This document shows positions 9,463 to 17,950 of a DNA stretch of 64,000 bases, one piece after another. The stretch is from CAITZA01 sp937915285 (GTDB lineage: Bacteria; Desulfobacterota; Desulfomonilia; Desulfomonilales; Desulfomonilaceae), in assembly GCA_036821825.1 (NCBI GenBank), contig DAISIV010000005.1:53247-117246 (forward strand), written 5' to 3'. Every line of letters starts with the position of its first letter. Positions within the stretch are counted from its first letter, which is position 1. Under the pieces are notes generated by a model, which saw only the letters and a list, made by a program, of their open reading frames with translations, was not told where the DNA came from and did not search any database. Position numbers and translations under genes: made by a program.

Positions 9463-9906
9463 TTACCTCTTTCTCCTGACGTAAATTGTTTTAAGTACCC
9501 TGCAGACGACTTCCCCCTTTTCATCAGTTATGTCTATGGAGAGTTCTGGAAGGTATTTCTTGCCGTCGCCTGTGTTGTCCTTAATTCTTGTAATCAGGTC
9601 GTCCCCGATTGTAAACCTGGCTGTCACAAGCCCCATCCCAGGCTTCACAAAATCGATGGACGCAGACTTGTCCCATACAACATAATCCTTACCCAATATC
9701 TGTATGAGCATCAGCATGTAGAACGGATCAACCATGGCGTACAGGCTTCCGCCGAAATGCGAGTTTACATAGTTGCGATTGTAGAATCTCTTTTTCATCT
9801 CAACCACAACTTCCCGAAAATCGGGGGAAACCTTCTTTACCACAATCCCGGTGGCCCAGTAAGGTGGATAAACATTTAGAAGCATCTTGAAAAATTTATG
9901 ATTCAT
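9463..9906 (-). CDS. DUF4442 hotdog-fold protein, thioesterase-like
   Basis: Small cytoplasmic protein of 147 residues resembling the DUF4442 group of the hotdog thioesterase superfamily: the early MLLNVYPPYWATGI segment, the RNRNYVNSHFGGSLYAMVDP helix and the DKSASIDFVKPG strand fit it. Hotdog enzymes of this kind often hydrolyse acyl-CoA esters, but many DUF4442 members have no proven activity. It is transcribed convergently to the Ntn-hydrolase and is monocistronic as far as can be seen. Confidence 0.75.
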   Translation of the reverse strand: MNHKFFKMLLNVYPPYWATGIVVKKVSPDFREVVVEMKKRFYNRNYVNSHFGGSLYAMVDPFYMLMLIQILGKDYVVWDKSASIDFVKPGMGLVTARFTIGDDLITRIKDNTGDGKKYLPELSIDITDEKGEVVCRVLKTIYVRRKR

Positions 9907-10043
9907 AGGTGTTGCAAAACGACTCCATCATCCGGATTCACAGTCCCGGTTATTTCCTGAAACAGTAAAAATCTCCAGGGCATACCTTTTGGTCTACAGG
10001 TTTCGGGAGGTAGGTGTAATACTGCTCATATCGATATGTCTTC

Positions 10044-10919
10044 TCAATCGACTGTCCCAACTGAGCGGACCGACGCGCTTGCCTCCCCATTTCTTGAGGC
10101 CGATACATCGACAGGAATCGTGAAGGAGATAGCGCAGCCTTGGCCGGCCCCCTCGCTCACCGCAGTAATCTCTCCGCCATGAAGCTCCACGAGACGTTTG
10201 GTCAATGCTAGCCCGAGACCTGTCCCGGGTATAATTCTATTTTGAGAATCGTCGATTTGCTCGAAAACGTCAAATATCCGCGGCAGATCTTCTTTTTTTA
10301 TACCTATTCCGGAATCACTTACGCAAACAGATACAACGTCCCCCTGCCTTCCAGCGATTAGACTTATGCTGCCTCCATCAGGCGTGAATTTCACAGCGTT
10401 GGTCAAGAGATTGAACATGACCTGTTTGAGCTTTATTTCATCGGCTTTTATTACAAGACCTTTGGTGGTCGTGTCCAAATTTATCTCGAGTTTCTGTAAA
10501 TGCCTTGTTGCCCTCTCGCGAACCATTGACAGGCTTTTGGTAAGCAGATCCTCGATGTTGACCTCGCTTACATTCAGTGTCTGGGAACCTGACTCAGCTT
10601 TCGCCAGATCCAGAATGTCCTTCACCAGAGACAGTAACTGATGACCAGCATTGTAAATCTCCCGAACATAAGTGTATTGCCTTTCATTGAGCTTACCGAA
10701 GTGCTGGTCTGACAGTAATTCCGCAAAACCGATGATGGCTGTAAGCGGTGTGCGCAACTCGTGACTCATGTTAGTAAGAAAACCATTTTTTGCAGCCTTG
10801 GCAGATTGAGCCGCGTGGATCAGGTTTGCATAATCCTGTTGTCTCTGAAGCTTCAATTGGGAGACTTCGGCTTCAAGTCGAACTATATCCTTTAGCAGGC
10901 TGGCTTCATCATGATTCAT
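10044..10919 (-). CDS. Soluble sensor histidine kinase without input domain
   Basis: Cytoplasmic histidine kinase consisting of a short N-terminal coiled coil, a HisKA domain with phospho-acceptor His53 in NMSHELRTPLTAI, and a HATPase domain with N-box NLLTNAVKF, G1 DSGIGI, F and G2 GTGLGLAL motifs. There is no membrane segment and no PAS or GAF domain, so the signal must come through a partner or the coiled coil. ATG at 10919 is chosen because GGGGG lies ten bases upstream; an in-frame TTG at 10976 would add 19 residues. It is divergent from a sigma-54-type response regulator that itself carries a PAS domain, and the two are probably cognate. Confidence 0.85.
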   Translation of the reverse strand: MNHDEASLLKDIVRLEAEVSQLKLQRQQDYANLIHAAQSAKAAKNGFLTNMSHELRTPLTAIIGFAELLSDQHFGKLNERQYTYVREIYNAGHQLLSLVKDILDLAKAESGSQTLNVSEVNIEDLLTKSLSMVRERATRHLQKLEINLDTTTKGLVIKADEIKLKQVMFNLLTNAVKFTPDGGSISLIAGRQGDVVSVCVSDSGIGIKKEDLPRIFDVFEQIDDSQNRIIPGTGLGLALTKRLVELHGGEITAVSEGAGQGCAISFTIPVDVSASRNGEASASVRSVGTVD

Positions 10920-11347
10920 ATTAACTTTGCCCCCTATGGATTTGCTGCTAGACGCTATCATGTCCTTGGTTAACAATTACAGTTTCTTTTCCACACTGAC
11001 AGCGGTTTACTCAATATGCGCAATCAAGCGGATGGCACTGACTATATTTTTCATAGACTGCCAGTTTTGCAACAAAATGTTGACTATGATTCAATCCTAA
11101 TTTACAAATACCTGTACTGATTCTATCACACCTCTTTGTGGGTCTGATCTGGAATAGTTTACAACCCCATCAATTATTTTTGGAACCGAAGGCCGACGCA
11201 GGGAGAAGGTACCGCTTACCGCAGAACTGCGCCACGTAGGAACAAACAAGGCTCGGGTCTTTGTTTATATTATAAATAGTAGAGAAACTGACAATCCTTG
11301 ACCGCAGTCACTCGAGCGCAAAACCCGGGTTATGTGATGAGGCAACT
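10920..11347. other. Divergent intergenic region, kinase/regulator
   Basis: No gene seen in this region between the kinase and the response regulator. It contains two small dyads, TTTTG-CAA-CAAAA at 11065-11077 and CGCAG-AA-CTGCG at 11220-11231, of uncertain meaning. No clear sigma-70 or -24/-12 promoter could be placed with confidence. Confidence 0.4.
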
Positions 11348-13141
11348 ATGGATCATCTCAATGGCGAGCAAAAGCGAATCCTTGTGGTGGACGACGAACC
11401 CAGGAACGTTTCTCTGCTCACAGGTCTTCTCGAATCGTTCGGATATGAATGCGTGGCCGCATTAGACCCTTATGAGGCCCTGGATAAACTCGATTCAACC
11501 GTGGACGCAGTGCTTTTGGATGTGCTGATGCCCGGCATGAACGGTTTTGAACTTTGCCAACACATAAGATCTCTGAAAGAATACCCCGATATTCCCATTA
11601 TAATGGCCACTGTCCTTGACAGCAAGGAGGACAGGATCAAGGCGGTGGAAGCCGGGGCGAGCGATTTCATATCCAAGCCTGTCGACAAGACTGAACTCCG
11701 GGTTAGGATGTCGAGCATACTCAAGGTTAAGGAGGCTCAGGATCACATTAAGCGTCACGCCAGTCAGCTAGAGTTTTTCGTCGAAAAGCGTACGGCTGAA
11801 CTGCGGCGTAGTGAAGAGCTTTTCAGGACCATTTTTGAGGCCACAGGAGACTGTGTCTTCGTCAAGGACACAAATTGCCGATACTCCCATGTAAACCCCG
11901 CCATGCTAAAACTGATGAACATGTCAGCCGAAGAGGTCTTGGGCAGGAAGGATGATGAAATCTTCGGCAAGGGCTTCTCGGACGGCATCAGCGCTCAGGA
12001 GATGAGGGTTCTGAGGGGCCACATAATAGAATCCGAGCATAATGTAAGCTGGATGGGCGTAAAGCGAATCCTCAGCCTTTCAAGGTTCCCTTTGACCAAT
12101 GGGGTGGGAGACATTGTCGGTTTCTGTGGAATAGCCCGTGACGTTACAGATCTTAGACGAATCATCAACAAACCTTACGCAGTCGCCTCACGATATGTAT
12201 CCAACGCAATGAAGAAGACACTTGATGAGACCAGGCTTGCCGCCAAGACGGACTCGATAGTGCTTCTTCTAGGTGAAAACGGCAGCGGCAAAGACTACAT
12301 AGCCCGTTTTCTACATGACAACTCACTGAGAGCCAGTGGTCCCTTCTTTAACATCAACTGCGCCGCATTGAGTACTGAATTGGCTGAATCGGAACTTTTC
12401 GGACACGAATCCGGAGCTTTCACAGGAGCACGCGCCCGCAAGAAGGGTCTAGTGGAGTTGGCCGAGGGTGGCACATTGCTGCTCAACGAAGTAGGGGAAC
12501 TGGCCTCTCAATTACAGGCCAAGCTACTGACTTTCCTGGATTCCCAGTCTTTTACCAGGGTTGGCGGAGAAAAACTGCTCACCGTGGATGTCCGGATAGT
12601 CGCCGCAACAAACCGGGACCTGGAATCCGAGGTTAATTCCGGAAAGTTCAGACGGGACCTGTTTTACAGGCTAAACGTATTCACAATACATGTCCCGGCT
12701 CTAAGAGACAGGCTGGATGACATGACCATCCTAGTTGACGACCTCCTCACCCAGCTAGTCGCAAAAATGGGGTTGGCGCAGGTTCCAGCTATTGCCCCTG
12801 AGGTTATGGAGCTATTCCGGAACTATGACTGGCCCGGAAACGTCAGGGAACTTAGAAACATTCTGGAAAGGGCGCTAATCCTTGGCGCCGGCCAGACAAT
12901 TTCTCTCAGCCACATATCCCTGGCCACTAAACGCCCATCCGGTCCAGAGTCCTTAAGCCTCTCTGAAATTGCCCCGGCGGGTTCTATGCCGGAGGTCCTG
13001 GAACAAATGAAGCGCGACCTCATTGTGGGGGCCTTGCGCCAGAGCAAAGGCAGTGTCACAGCGGCCGCCTCAAGTCTGGGCATAACCCGGGAATCCCTAA
13101 AACACCACCTTCGATCGCTCGGAATAAAACCCGAAAAATAG
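11348..13141 (+). CDS. Sigma-54-type response regulator: REC-PAS-AAA-Fis HTH
   Basis: Enhancer-binding transcription activator. Domains in order: receiver (residues about 9-125, phospho-acceptor Asp58 in LLDVLMPG, lysine in SKPVDK), a PAS domain (about 155-265), AAA+ domain with Walker A GENGSGKD, the sigma-54 contact loop GAFTGA, and a C-terminal Fis-type helix-turn-helix with VTAAASSLGITRESLKHHL. An oddity is the Walker B segment TLLLNEVGE, with Asn where most activators have Asp. Placing the PAS domain in the regulator rather than in its likely kinase partner (divergent gene at 10 kb) is also unusual. Targets are unknown; no clear -24/-12 promoter was found in the window. Confidence 0.9.
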   Translation: MDHLNGEQKRILVVDDEPRNVSLLTGLLESFGYECVAALDPYEALDKLDSTVDAVLLDVLMPGMNGFELCQHIRSLKEYPDIPIIMATVLDSKEDRIKAVEAGASDFISKPVDKTELRVRMSSILKVKEAQDHIKRHASQLEFFVEKRTAELRRSEELFRTIFEATGDCVFVKDTNCRYSHVNPAMLKLMNMSAEEVLGRKDDEIFGKGFSDGISAQEMRVLRGHIIESEHNVSWMGVKRILSLSRFPLTNGVGDIVGFCGIARDVTDLRRIINKPYAVASRYVSNAMKKTLDETRLAAKTDSIVLLLGENGSGKDYIARFLHDNSLRASGPFFNINCAALSTELAESELFGHESGAFTGARARKKGLVELAEGGTLLLNEVGELASQLQAKLLTFLDSQSFTRVGGEKLLTVDVRIVAATNRDLESEVNSGKFRRDLFYRLNVFTIHVPALRDRLDDMTILVDDLLTQLVAKMGLAQVPAIAPEVMELFRNYDWPGNVRELRNILERALILGAGQTISLSHISLATKRPSGPESLSLSEIAPAGSMPEVLEQMKRDLIVGALRQSKGSVTAAASSLGITRESLKHHLRSLGIKPEK

Positions 13142-13173
13142 GCGAGCCATCTCTTGGCCGCTCTCACGGTGTC

Positions 13174-14064
13174 TTAATTGCCTGTCATGAATGAAGGATT
13201 GGGATAGTCGTAGAATCCCTTTGAGGCTTTCACCCCCAGGCGTCCTTCTTCAATGTATGCTTTCAGGAACTCAGCATTCTTGAGCGATTGCGGGTCTCCG
13301 GTCTTGTTTGCCCAATATTTTGTAATTGTGTACACGGTGTTCAAGCCTACCTGGTCCATTATCCCGAATGGTCCAATTGGGGTTCCCATTACCCCCATCC
13401 AGGCCCTGTCAATATCCTCAACCGTGGTCACTCCGTTTGCAGCCAGAGACAGCGCTGATTCGAACAGACTAGAAAGCATGGCGTTGAACACATAACCATG
13501 ATTCTCTCGCTTGAGTGTTATCACAACCTGACCTAGACTTCGGGCGAATTGTTCCACTATGGATGTAACCTCCTCAGAGGTCCCGGGATGCGGCATCAAA
13601 TCCACTATGTTCGTAGTGCTGACGTTGTGGAAATGCAATGCCAGGAACCTGGACGGCCTGCCTGTCTTATCAGCCATCATGGAAGGCAGCAAGGTCGATG
13701 TGTTGGTAGTGAAAATTGTTCTCTCTGGACACAATGAGTTGAACTGGGCAAAAACCCTTGATTTCAGCGCAGGATCCTCCGGCAAAGACTCACTCACTAT
13801 GTCAGCCCCGACGGCAGCCTCGTTGGGGTCTGTGGTAGTAAACACCAGGTTCATGGACTTTTCTAACTGATCGTCGTTGATCTGACCCTTTCGCCGGAAT
13901 TTGTCGAGCAGCCTTGCGACGCCTGCTCTAGCCGATTCGAGCGCATCTTCGGAGATGTCATAAAGCGCTACCCTGTAGCCGTGCATGGCGCACAAACACC
14001 CAATTTGCCGACCCATGGTTCCTGAGCCAAGGATTAAAACGTTTTTTATATCAAAAGCATTCAC
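13174..14064 (-). CDS. 3-hydroxyacyl-CoA dehydrogenase
   Basis: NAD-dependent oxidation of a 3-hydroxyacyl-CoA to 3-oxoacyl-CoA. N-terminal Rossmann motif GSGTMG at residues 13-18, then the catalytic region with LHFHN (His144) and IVDLMPHPGTS, and a C-terminal 3HCDH domain (GPFGIMDQVGL, KASKGFYDYP). The usual His-Glu pair appears as His144 and Asp155, as in an HFHN-type subgroup rather than FadB. Length of 296 residues fits the short single-function type. It is the last gene of the leftward operon that carries the ACAD, TetR and kinase genes, so it should act after the enoyl-CoA stage; no enoyl-CoA hydratase is in the window. Confidence 0.88.
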   Translation of the reverse strand: MNAFDIKNVLILGSGTMGRQIGCLCAMHGYRVALYDISEDALESARAGVARLLDKFRRKGQINDDQLEKSMNLVFTTTDPNEAAVGADIVSESLPEDPALKSRVFAQFNSLCPERTIFTTNTSTLLPSMMADKTGRPSRFLALHFHNVSTTNIVDLMPHPGTSEEVTSIVEQFARSLGQVVITLKRENHGYVFNAMLSSLFESALSLAANGVTTVEDIDRAWMGVMGTPIGPFGIMDQVGLNTVYTITKYWANKTGDPQSLKNAEFLKAYIEEGRLGVKASKGFYDYPNPSFMTGN

Positions 14065-14113
14065 AACAAATCTCCCCTCATTTAAACGTAATCCGTAAGC
14101 GGTTGATTTACTC

Positions 14114-15181
14114 TCACAATCCTTGCCCGCGAGTCACCATTGTGGCGACGCTATCAAGCCCATGGACTGCGCCAATCAGCGCCTTGAACCTGGGGTCGCC
14201 TGTTTGCCCATGATAGTATCTGTAATAAATCTGTTGAGCTATCACTGCGAGCCTGAAGAGTCCGAAGCAATAGTAGAAGCTGAAATCATCCAGCCGGAGT
14301 CCGGATTTCTGGGCGTATCTCTCGACAATGCGTATGCGTGACCAGGCGCCAGGCAGGTTTGTGGGCAATGTCCTTATGGCTTTGAGGATGTCAGGATCGT
14401 TCTCCTGCACCCAGTAAGCAAGAGAACACCCCAGGTCCATCAATGGATCTCCTATGGTAGCCATCTCCCAGTCCAGAACCCCCTTGATCCTTAAACCGTT
14501 GGCAGGATCCAGGACAACATTATCAAACTTGTAGTCATTGTGAATCAGGGCCGGGGCAACCGAATCATGCGGCATGTTCTCCGCAAGCCACTTCATAACA
14601 ACCTCAAATGATGGAGCGTCTTCAGTCCTCGCGGACCTGTATCGGTTAGACCATCCTTCGACCTGGCGTCTCACGTAGCCTTCCGGCTTGCCAAGACCGG
14701 CGAGGCCTTGCGCATTGAAATCAATACTGTGCAATTCATGATGCACATTCACCAGATTTTCACACAACTCCTCCATTTGAGAAGCCTGGATAGCCATTCC
14801 CTGAGGGAGATCCCTGCGGAGGATGATTCCCTTGATCCGATCCATGACATAAAAAGGACTGCCCGTTATCGACTCATCATCGCAATAGAGCAGCGCCCTG
14901 GGAGAATAAGGAAAAACATCCTCTATCGACCTGAGAATTCTGAATTCCCTGCCCATGTCATGAGCCGTTTTCGCCTTGCGACCAAAAGGCGGTCTCCTGA
15001 GAACAAGCTCCCTATCGGACATCCGGAGCAGGTAGGTCAGGTTCGAGTACCCGCTTGGAAACTGTTCAACTGTGAGAGTTCCCTCCAGGCCTTCAATATT
15101 GGCCCGAAGAAACTCCTCCACACCTTGCAGATTTAGTTCTTCACCATGCCTGACGCTTGTGGACTTGTCGTCAAGATCCAT
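14114..15181 (-). CDS. APH-fold phosphotransferase, ACAD10/11- and LvaA-like kinase
   Basis: Protein-kinase-like small-molecule kinase. Brenner motif HNDYKFDNV (His214, Asp216, Asn221) and the metal-binding Asp237 in the DWEMATIGDP segment are intact, so it should be catalytically competent. The N-terminal lobe has the RMSDRELVLRRPP strand pair. Bacterial members next to ACAD genes resemble the kinase domain of mammalian ACAD10/11 and LvaA of Pseudomonas, which phosphorylate 4-hydroxyacyl-CoA. It lies 11 bases after the TetR gene and 49 bases before the 3-hydroxyacyl-CoA dehydrogenase. It is not expected to be an antibiotic resistance enzyme: the neighbourhood is acyl-CoA catabolism. The exact hydroxyacyl substrate is inferred, not shown. 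Confidence 0.85.
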   Translation of the reverse strand: MDLDDKSTSVRHGEELNLQGVEEFLRANIEGLEGTLTVEQFPSGYSNLTYLLRMSDRELVLRRPPFGRKAKTAHDMGREFRILRSIEDVFPYSPRALLYCDDESITGSPFYVMDRIKGIILRRDLPQGMAIQASQMEELCENLVNVHHELHSIDFNAQGLAGLGKPEGYVRRQVEGWSNRYRSARTEDAPSFEVVMKWLAENMPHDSVAPALIHNDYKFDNVVLDPANGLRIKGVLDWEMATIGDPLMDLGCSLAYWVQENDPDILKAIRTLPTNLPGAWSRIRIVERYAQKSGLRLDDFSFYYCFGLFRLAVIAQQIYYRYYHGQTGDPRFKALIGAVHGLDSVATMVTRGQGL

Positions 15182-15192
15182 TGATTGCTCCC

Positions 15193-15897
15193 TCAGCTTA
15201 TTTCTCGATCCATAAGGTAGGATTCTATGAAGCCCAGCATGAAATTACCGTAATCCTCCACAGATACCTTTCTCGCAGTATATTTCCAGCGCTTTAGGTA
15301 CCAGTCCTGGAGCATGGATTTTATGGCAGAGCCGAGTAACTCCGCATCAGCCGGCCTGAACAAACCCCTGGATTGACCGTCCATGATGATATCAACAAAC
15401 ATCCTTTCCGTGTAAAGCTCGGACTCCAGCGCCTTTTTGAATTCATCGGCAGGAAAGTTTCTTGTCTCCATGTAGGACAGGTAAAACCATGGCTGAAGAA
15501 CCTCGCTCGCATATAAATGAGCCTGAATTGAACGCCTCAGCCTAATCCACGGATCATCGATCCCCGATATTACTCCTTCAAGTATCCTCACAATGACTGA
15601 TCGGCCATGTCCCTGCATCAGGCGCAGAAGGTCATCCTTGCTGGAAAAATAGGAATACATCGCCCCCAGGCTCACTCCCGACTCCCTGCTCAGGTCCCTA
15701 AGGCTCATTGAAGCGAATCCCTTGCGATTACAGAGTCGCAACGCCGCCTCAAGGATTTTTGCAAGGCTCCTGACCGCTACTTCTTCCTTCTGGATTTTTA
15801 TGCCACCGCTGTTATTTCGGAATATTTCCCGGCATATCTCAACCATGGTCAGGTTAACGTCCCGCTTGAATGTTGAGAACCTGATGTCTCCGTCCAT
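15193..15897 (-). CDS. TetR-family transcriptional regulator of acyl-CoA operon
   Basis: DNA-binding repressor candidate. An unusual N-terminal arm of about 40 residues precedes the TetR helix-turn-helix (ILEAALRLCNRKGFASMSLRDLS, then GVSLGAMYSYFSSKDDLL), followed by a helical ligand domain. Its ATG directly abuts the stop codon of the ACAD gene, so it is embedded in the operon it probably controls. A perfect palindrome in the divergent promoter at 17876-17887 is the best candidate operator. The ligand is likely an acyl-CoA, as for many TetR regulators of beta-oxidation, but this is inference. Confidence 0.85.
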   Translation of the reverse strand: MDGDIRFSTFKRDVNLTMVEICREIFRNNSGGIKIQKEEVAVRSLAKILEAALRLCNRKGFASMSLRDLSRESGVSLGAMYSYFSSKDDLLRLMQGHGRSVIVRILEGVISGIDDPWIRLRRSIQAHLYASEVLQPWFYLSYMETRNFPADEFKKALESELYTERMFVDIIMDGQSRGLFRPADAELLGSAIKSMLQDWYLKRWKYTARKVSVEDYGNFMLGFIESYLMDREIS

Positions 15898-17106
15898 CTA
15901 GCGGACCGCCCTGCCCTGATAATCCTTTAGTATTTTTCTTGCGACAGCGACCTTGTGAACCTCGTCGGTCCCGTCATAAATCCTGGCTGCACGCTCATGC
16001 CTGTAAAACCATGCGATGATTGTGTCATCGGTCATTCCGAGCCCGCCATGTGCCTGAAGCGCTCTGTCCAGAACCTTTTGCATTACGTTGGCGACAAAGA
16101 ACTTTATAAATGAGATGTCGTAGCGTGCGGCCTTCACTCCGAGTTTTTCTATTTTCCATGCCGCCTGAAGGGTCATCAGGCGGGCCGCCTGAATCTCCGC
16201 TGCGCTTTCGGCAATCCACGACTGTACTATCTGGCGGGTTCCCAGGGTCTTGCCATCAGGGGATATAGTCCTCTTTGATGCCCTGGAACACATTAGGTCA
16301 AAAGCACGGTTACAGACACCTATCCATCTCATACAGTGGTGTATTCTGCCCGGGCCCAGCCTTTCCTGAGCCATTATGAATCCTTGCCCCTCTTTACCGA
16401 GAAGATTGCTGCGAGGAACCCGGCACGACTGGAACAGTATTTCAGCATGCGACGCCCAGTCATCGCCCGAATGACCCATCACAGGAATGTTCCTGACCAG
16501 ATTGAAACCCTTGGTGTCAGTGGGAACTATAATCATGCTTGCTCGCAAATGCGGCGGGGCCTCGGGATTGGTGACAGCCATTACAATCGAAAATGCCGCT
16601 CCATCCGCTGCAGTCGAATACCACTTGTGGCCATTGATGATGTAGTCGTCACCGTCCCTGACGGCCGTAGTCTCAAGCATAACCGGATTCGAACCCGGCA
16701 TCTCGACCTCGGTCATGGAGAAACAACTCCGTATCCTGCCTTGGACCAGCGGTCTCAAATACTGCTCTTTCTGCTCCTCACTCCCGTGTAAACTCAGAAT
16801 CTCAATATTTCCGGCGTCAGGGGCCTGGCAATTGAATACGTAATGTCCCAGGGGTGATCTGCCCAGAGCCTCGGACACAATGGCAAAATCAACCAGATCC
16901 AACCCCATTCCACCATACTCCTTAGGGTGGTTGGGCGCCCACAACTCCATCCCCTTAACCATCTCACGCTTCCCCGCAAGCACTTCGGATAACTCCCGAA
17001 ATGTCTTGTGATGAAGCTCAGGCTCAAGAGGTATGATCTCCCTGTTCATGAATTCGTCTATCATGCTGGTTATAATCTGGAGCTTTTCCGATATTCCAAA
17101 ATCCAC
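15898..17106 (-). CDS. Acyl-CoA dehydrogenase of ACAD10/11 type
   Basis: FAD enzyme with the normal three-part ACAD layout: N-terminal helical domain, the FSMTEVEMPGSNP substrate/FAD loop, the middle beta domain with NGHKWYSTAA, and a C-terminal helical domain with QAHGGLGM. The C-terminal tail reads IYDGTDEVH, with Asp378 where medium-chain enzymes have the catalytic Glu. The DGxDEVH pattern marks the ACAD10/11 group. Members of this group, including LvaC, remove phosphate from 4-phosphoacyl-CoA to give an enoyl-CoA. Its neighbours, an APH-fold kinase and a 3-hydroxyacyl-CoA dehydrogenase, fit that scheme. Ordinary alpha,beta-dehydrogenation with the divergent ETF remains possible. Confidence 0.9.
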   Translation of the reverse strand: MDFGISEKLQIITSMIDEFMNREIIPLEPELHHKTFRELSEVLAGKREMVKGMELWAPNHPKEYGGMGLDLVDFAIVSEALGRSPLGHYVFNCQAPDAGNIEILSLHGSEEQKEQYLRPLVQGRIRSCFSMTEVEMPGSNPVMLETTAVRDGDDYIINGHKWYSTAADGAAFSIVMAVTNPEAPPHLRASMIIVPTDTKGFNLVRNIPVMGHSGDDWASHAEILFQSCRVPRSNLLGKEGQGFIMAQERLGPGRIHHCMRWIGVCNRAFDLMCSRASKRTISPDGKTLGTRQIVQSWIAESAAEIQAARLMTLQAAWKIEKLGVKAARYDISFIKFFVANVMQKVLDRALQAHGGLGMTDDTIIAWFYRHERAARIYDGTDEVHKVAVARKILKDYQGRAVR

Positions 17107-17132
17107 GTCTTGTTTCCTTTCTCAAAGCTAGA

Positions 17133-17831
17133 TCAATACCATGTCACAAGAGTTGGATCCCCGGCCAACCTCAAATGAGCCATGGAGTTGAAGCCCGCCA
17201 AAGTGAACGATTTTTCATCAAAAACATATCTGGTCACAGATGTGTTGACGATATGCCAGTTCAGCCTCATCGAATCCAGACCTGAAATTCCCAGTGTGCT
17301 GGACAATGAGGCCGCTATAGGTCCACCGGACGTAAATACCGCTACCGTGACGCCCGGCCCATGCTTGTCCCTGATTTTCGCCATGGCGGAAAAAACCCTT
17401 TTCTTAAGCTCTTCCCATTTCTCGACATCCGTATCATCCAGTAAACCTGTTACCCACGCTCGAATCGAAGCTCCAAACACCTTACGGAATGATTCCGGAT
17501 TCTCATAAATTGTAGGCATGTGACGCCTGAGCGAGGGATCAATCTCCAGGGTTTTCCTTATGATCGCCCTGGCGTCGTATTCCCTGAATTCATCCATGAT
17601 CTCGATTTGAGGTAGCCCTGTGTCACATGCCTCATATGCTTCAAACAGCGCCTGGGCAGTCCCCTTGTGACGCTTGAGCGGTCCACAGTAAATGGCGTCA
17701 GGAAGGAAATTCACCGATTTGAGGTATCCGGCCAGAAGTGATGATTGACGCTCTCCAAGCTCAGACAGACGGTCATAATCACCTTTACCAAATGATGCCT
17801 GCCCATGACGTATCAGGTATATTTCTCCCAT
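17133..17831 (-). CDS. Histidine phosphatase superfamily protein lacking the second His
   Basis: Phosphoglycerate-mutase-like fold. The N-terminal LIRHGQASFG motif supplies the phospho-acceptor His9 and Arg8. In the later motif where active members read SHGG, this protein reads VFTSGGPIAA, so Ser168 replaces the second catalytic histidine. It may be an altered phosphatase, a binding protein, or a member of a subfamily with a shifted catalytic residue. ATG 17831 is chosen because it puts RHG at the N-terminus and lies downstream of a possible -10 box at 17870-17875; an in-frame GTG at 17867 would add 12 residues. Neither start has a good ribosome binding site. It is the first gene of the kinase/ACAD operon. 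Confidence 0.75.
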   Translation of the reverse strand: MGEIYLIRHGQASFGKGDYDRLSELGERQSSLLAGYLKSVNFLPDAIYCGPLKRHKGTAQALFEAYEACDTGLPQIEIMDEFREYDARAIIRKTLEIDPSLRRHMPTIYENPESFRKVFGASIRAWVTGLLDDTDVEKWEELKKRVFSAMAKIRDKHGPGVTVAVFTSGGPIAASLSSTLGISGLDSMRLNWHIVNTSVTRYVFDEKSFTLAGFNSMAHLRLAGDPTLVTWY

Positions 17832-17869
17832 GAGCCGACAATATCCGACGCCAAAGGAAAAGTCCACAT

Positions 17870-17887
17870 ATTTTAGAACGATCGTTC
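17870..17887. promoter_or_regulatory. Putative TetR operator in divergent promoter
   Basis: GAACGATCGTTC at 17876-17887 is a perfect 12-bp palindrome between the leftward phosphatase/ACAD operon and the rightward etfBA genes. A TAAAAT -10-like box for the leftward operon lies immediately next to it (17870-17875, minus strand), so bound protein would block that promoter. For the rightward genes a weak -10 candidate TATAGA is at 17921-17926. The TetR gene inside the leftward operon is the obvious binder. Confidence 0.55.
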
Positions 17888-17950
17888 GTTTTATTTGCCT
17901 TGTCTTTCCTGCTGAAATGATATAGACTTTCGTTTTTTATGGAGGACATG

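Noticed and set aside
14114..15181. Aminoglycoside resistance phosphotransferase
   Set aside because: The APH fold is shared, but the operon partners are acyl-CoA enzymes and the nearest known relatives act on hydroxyacyl-CoA.
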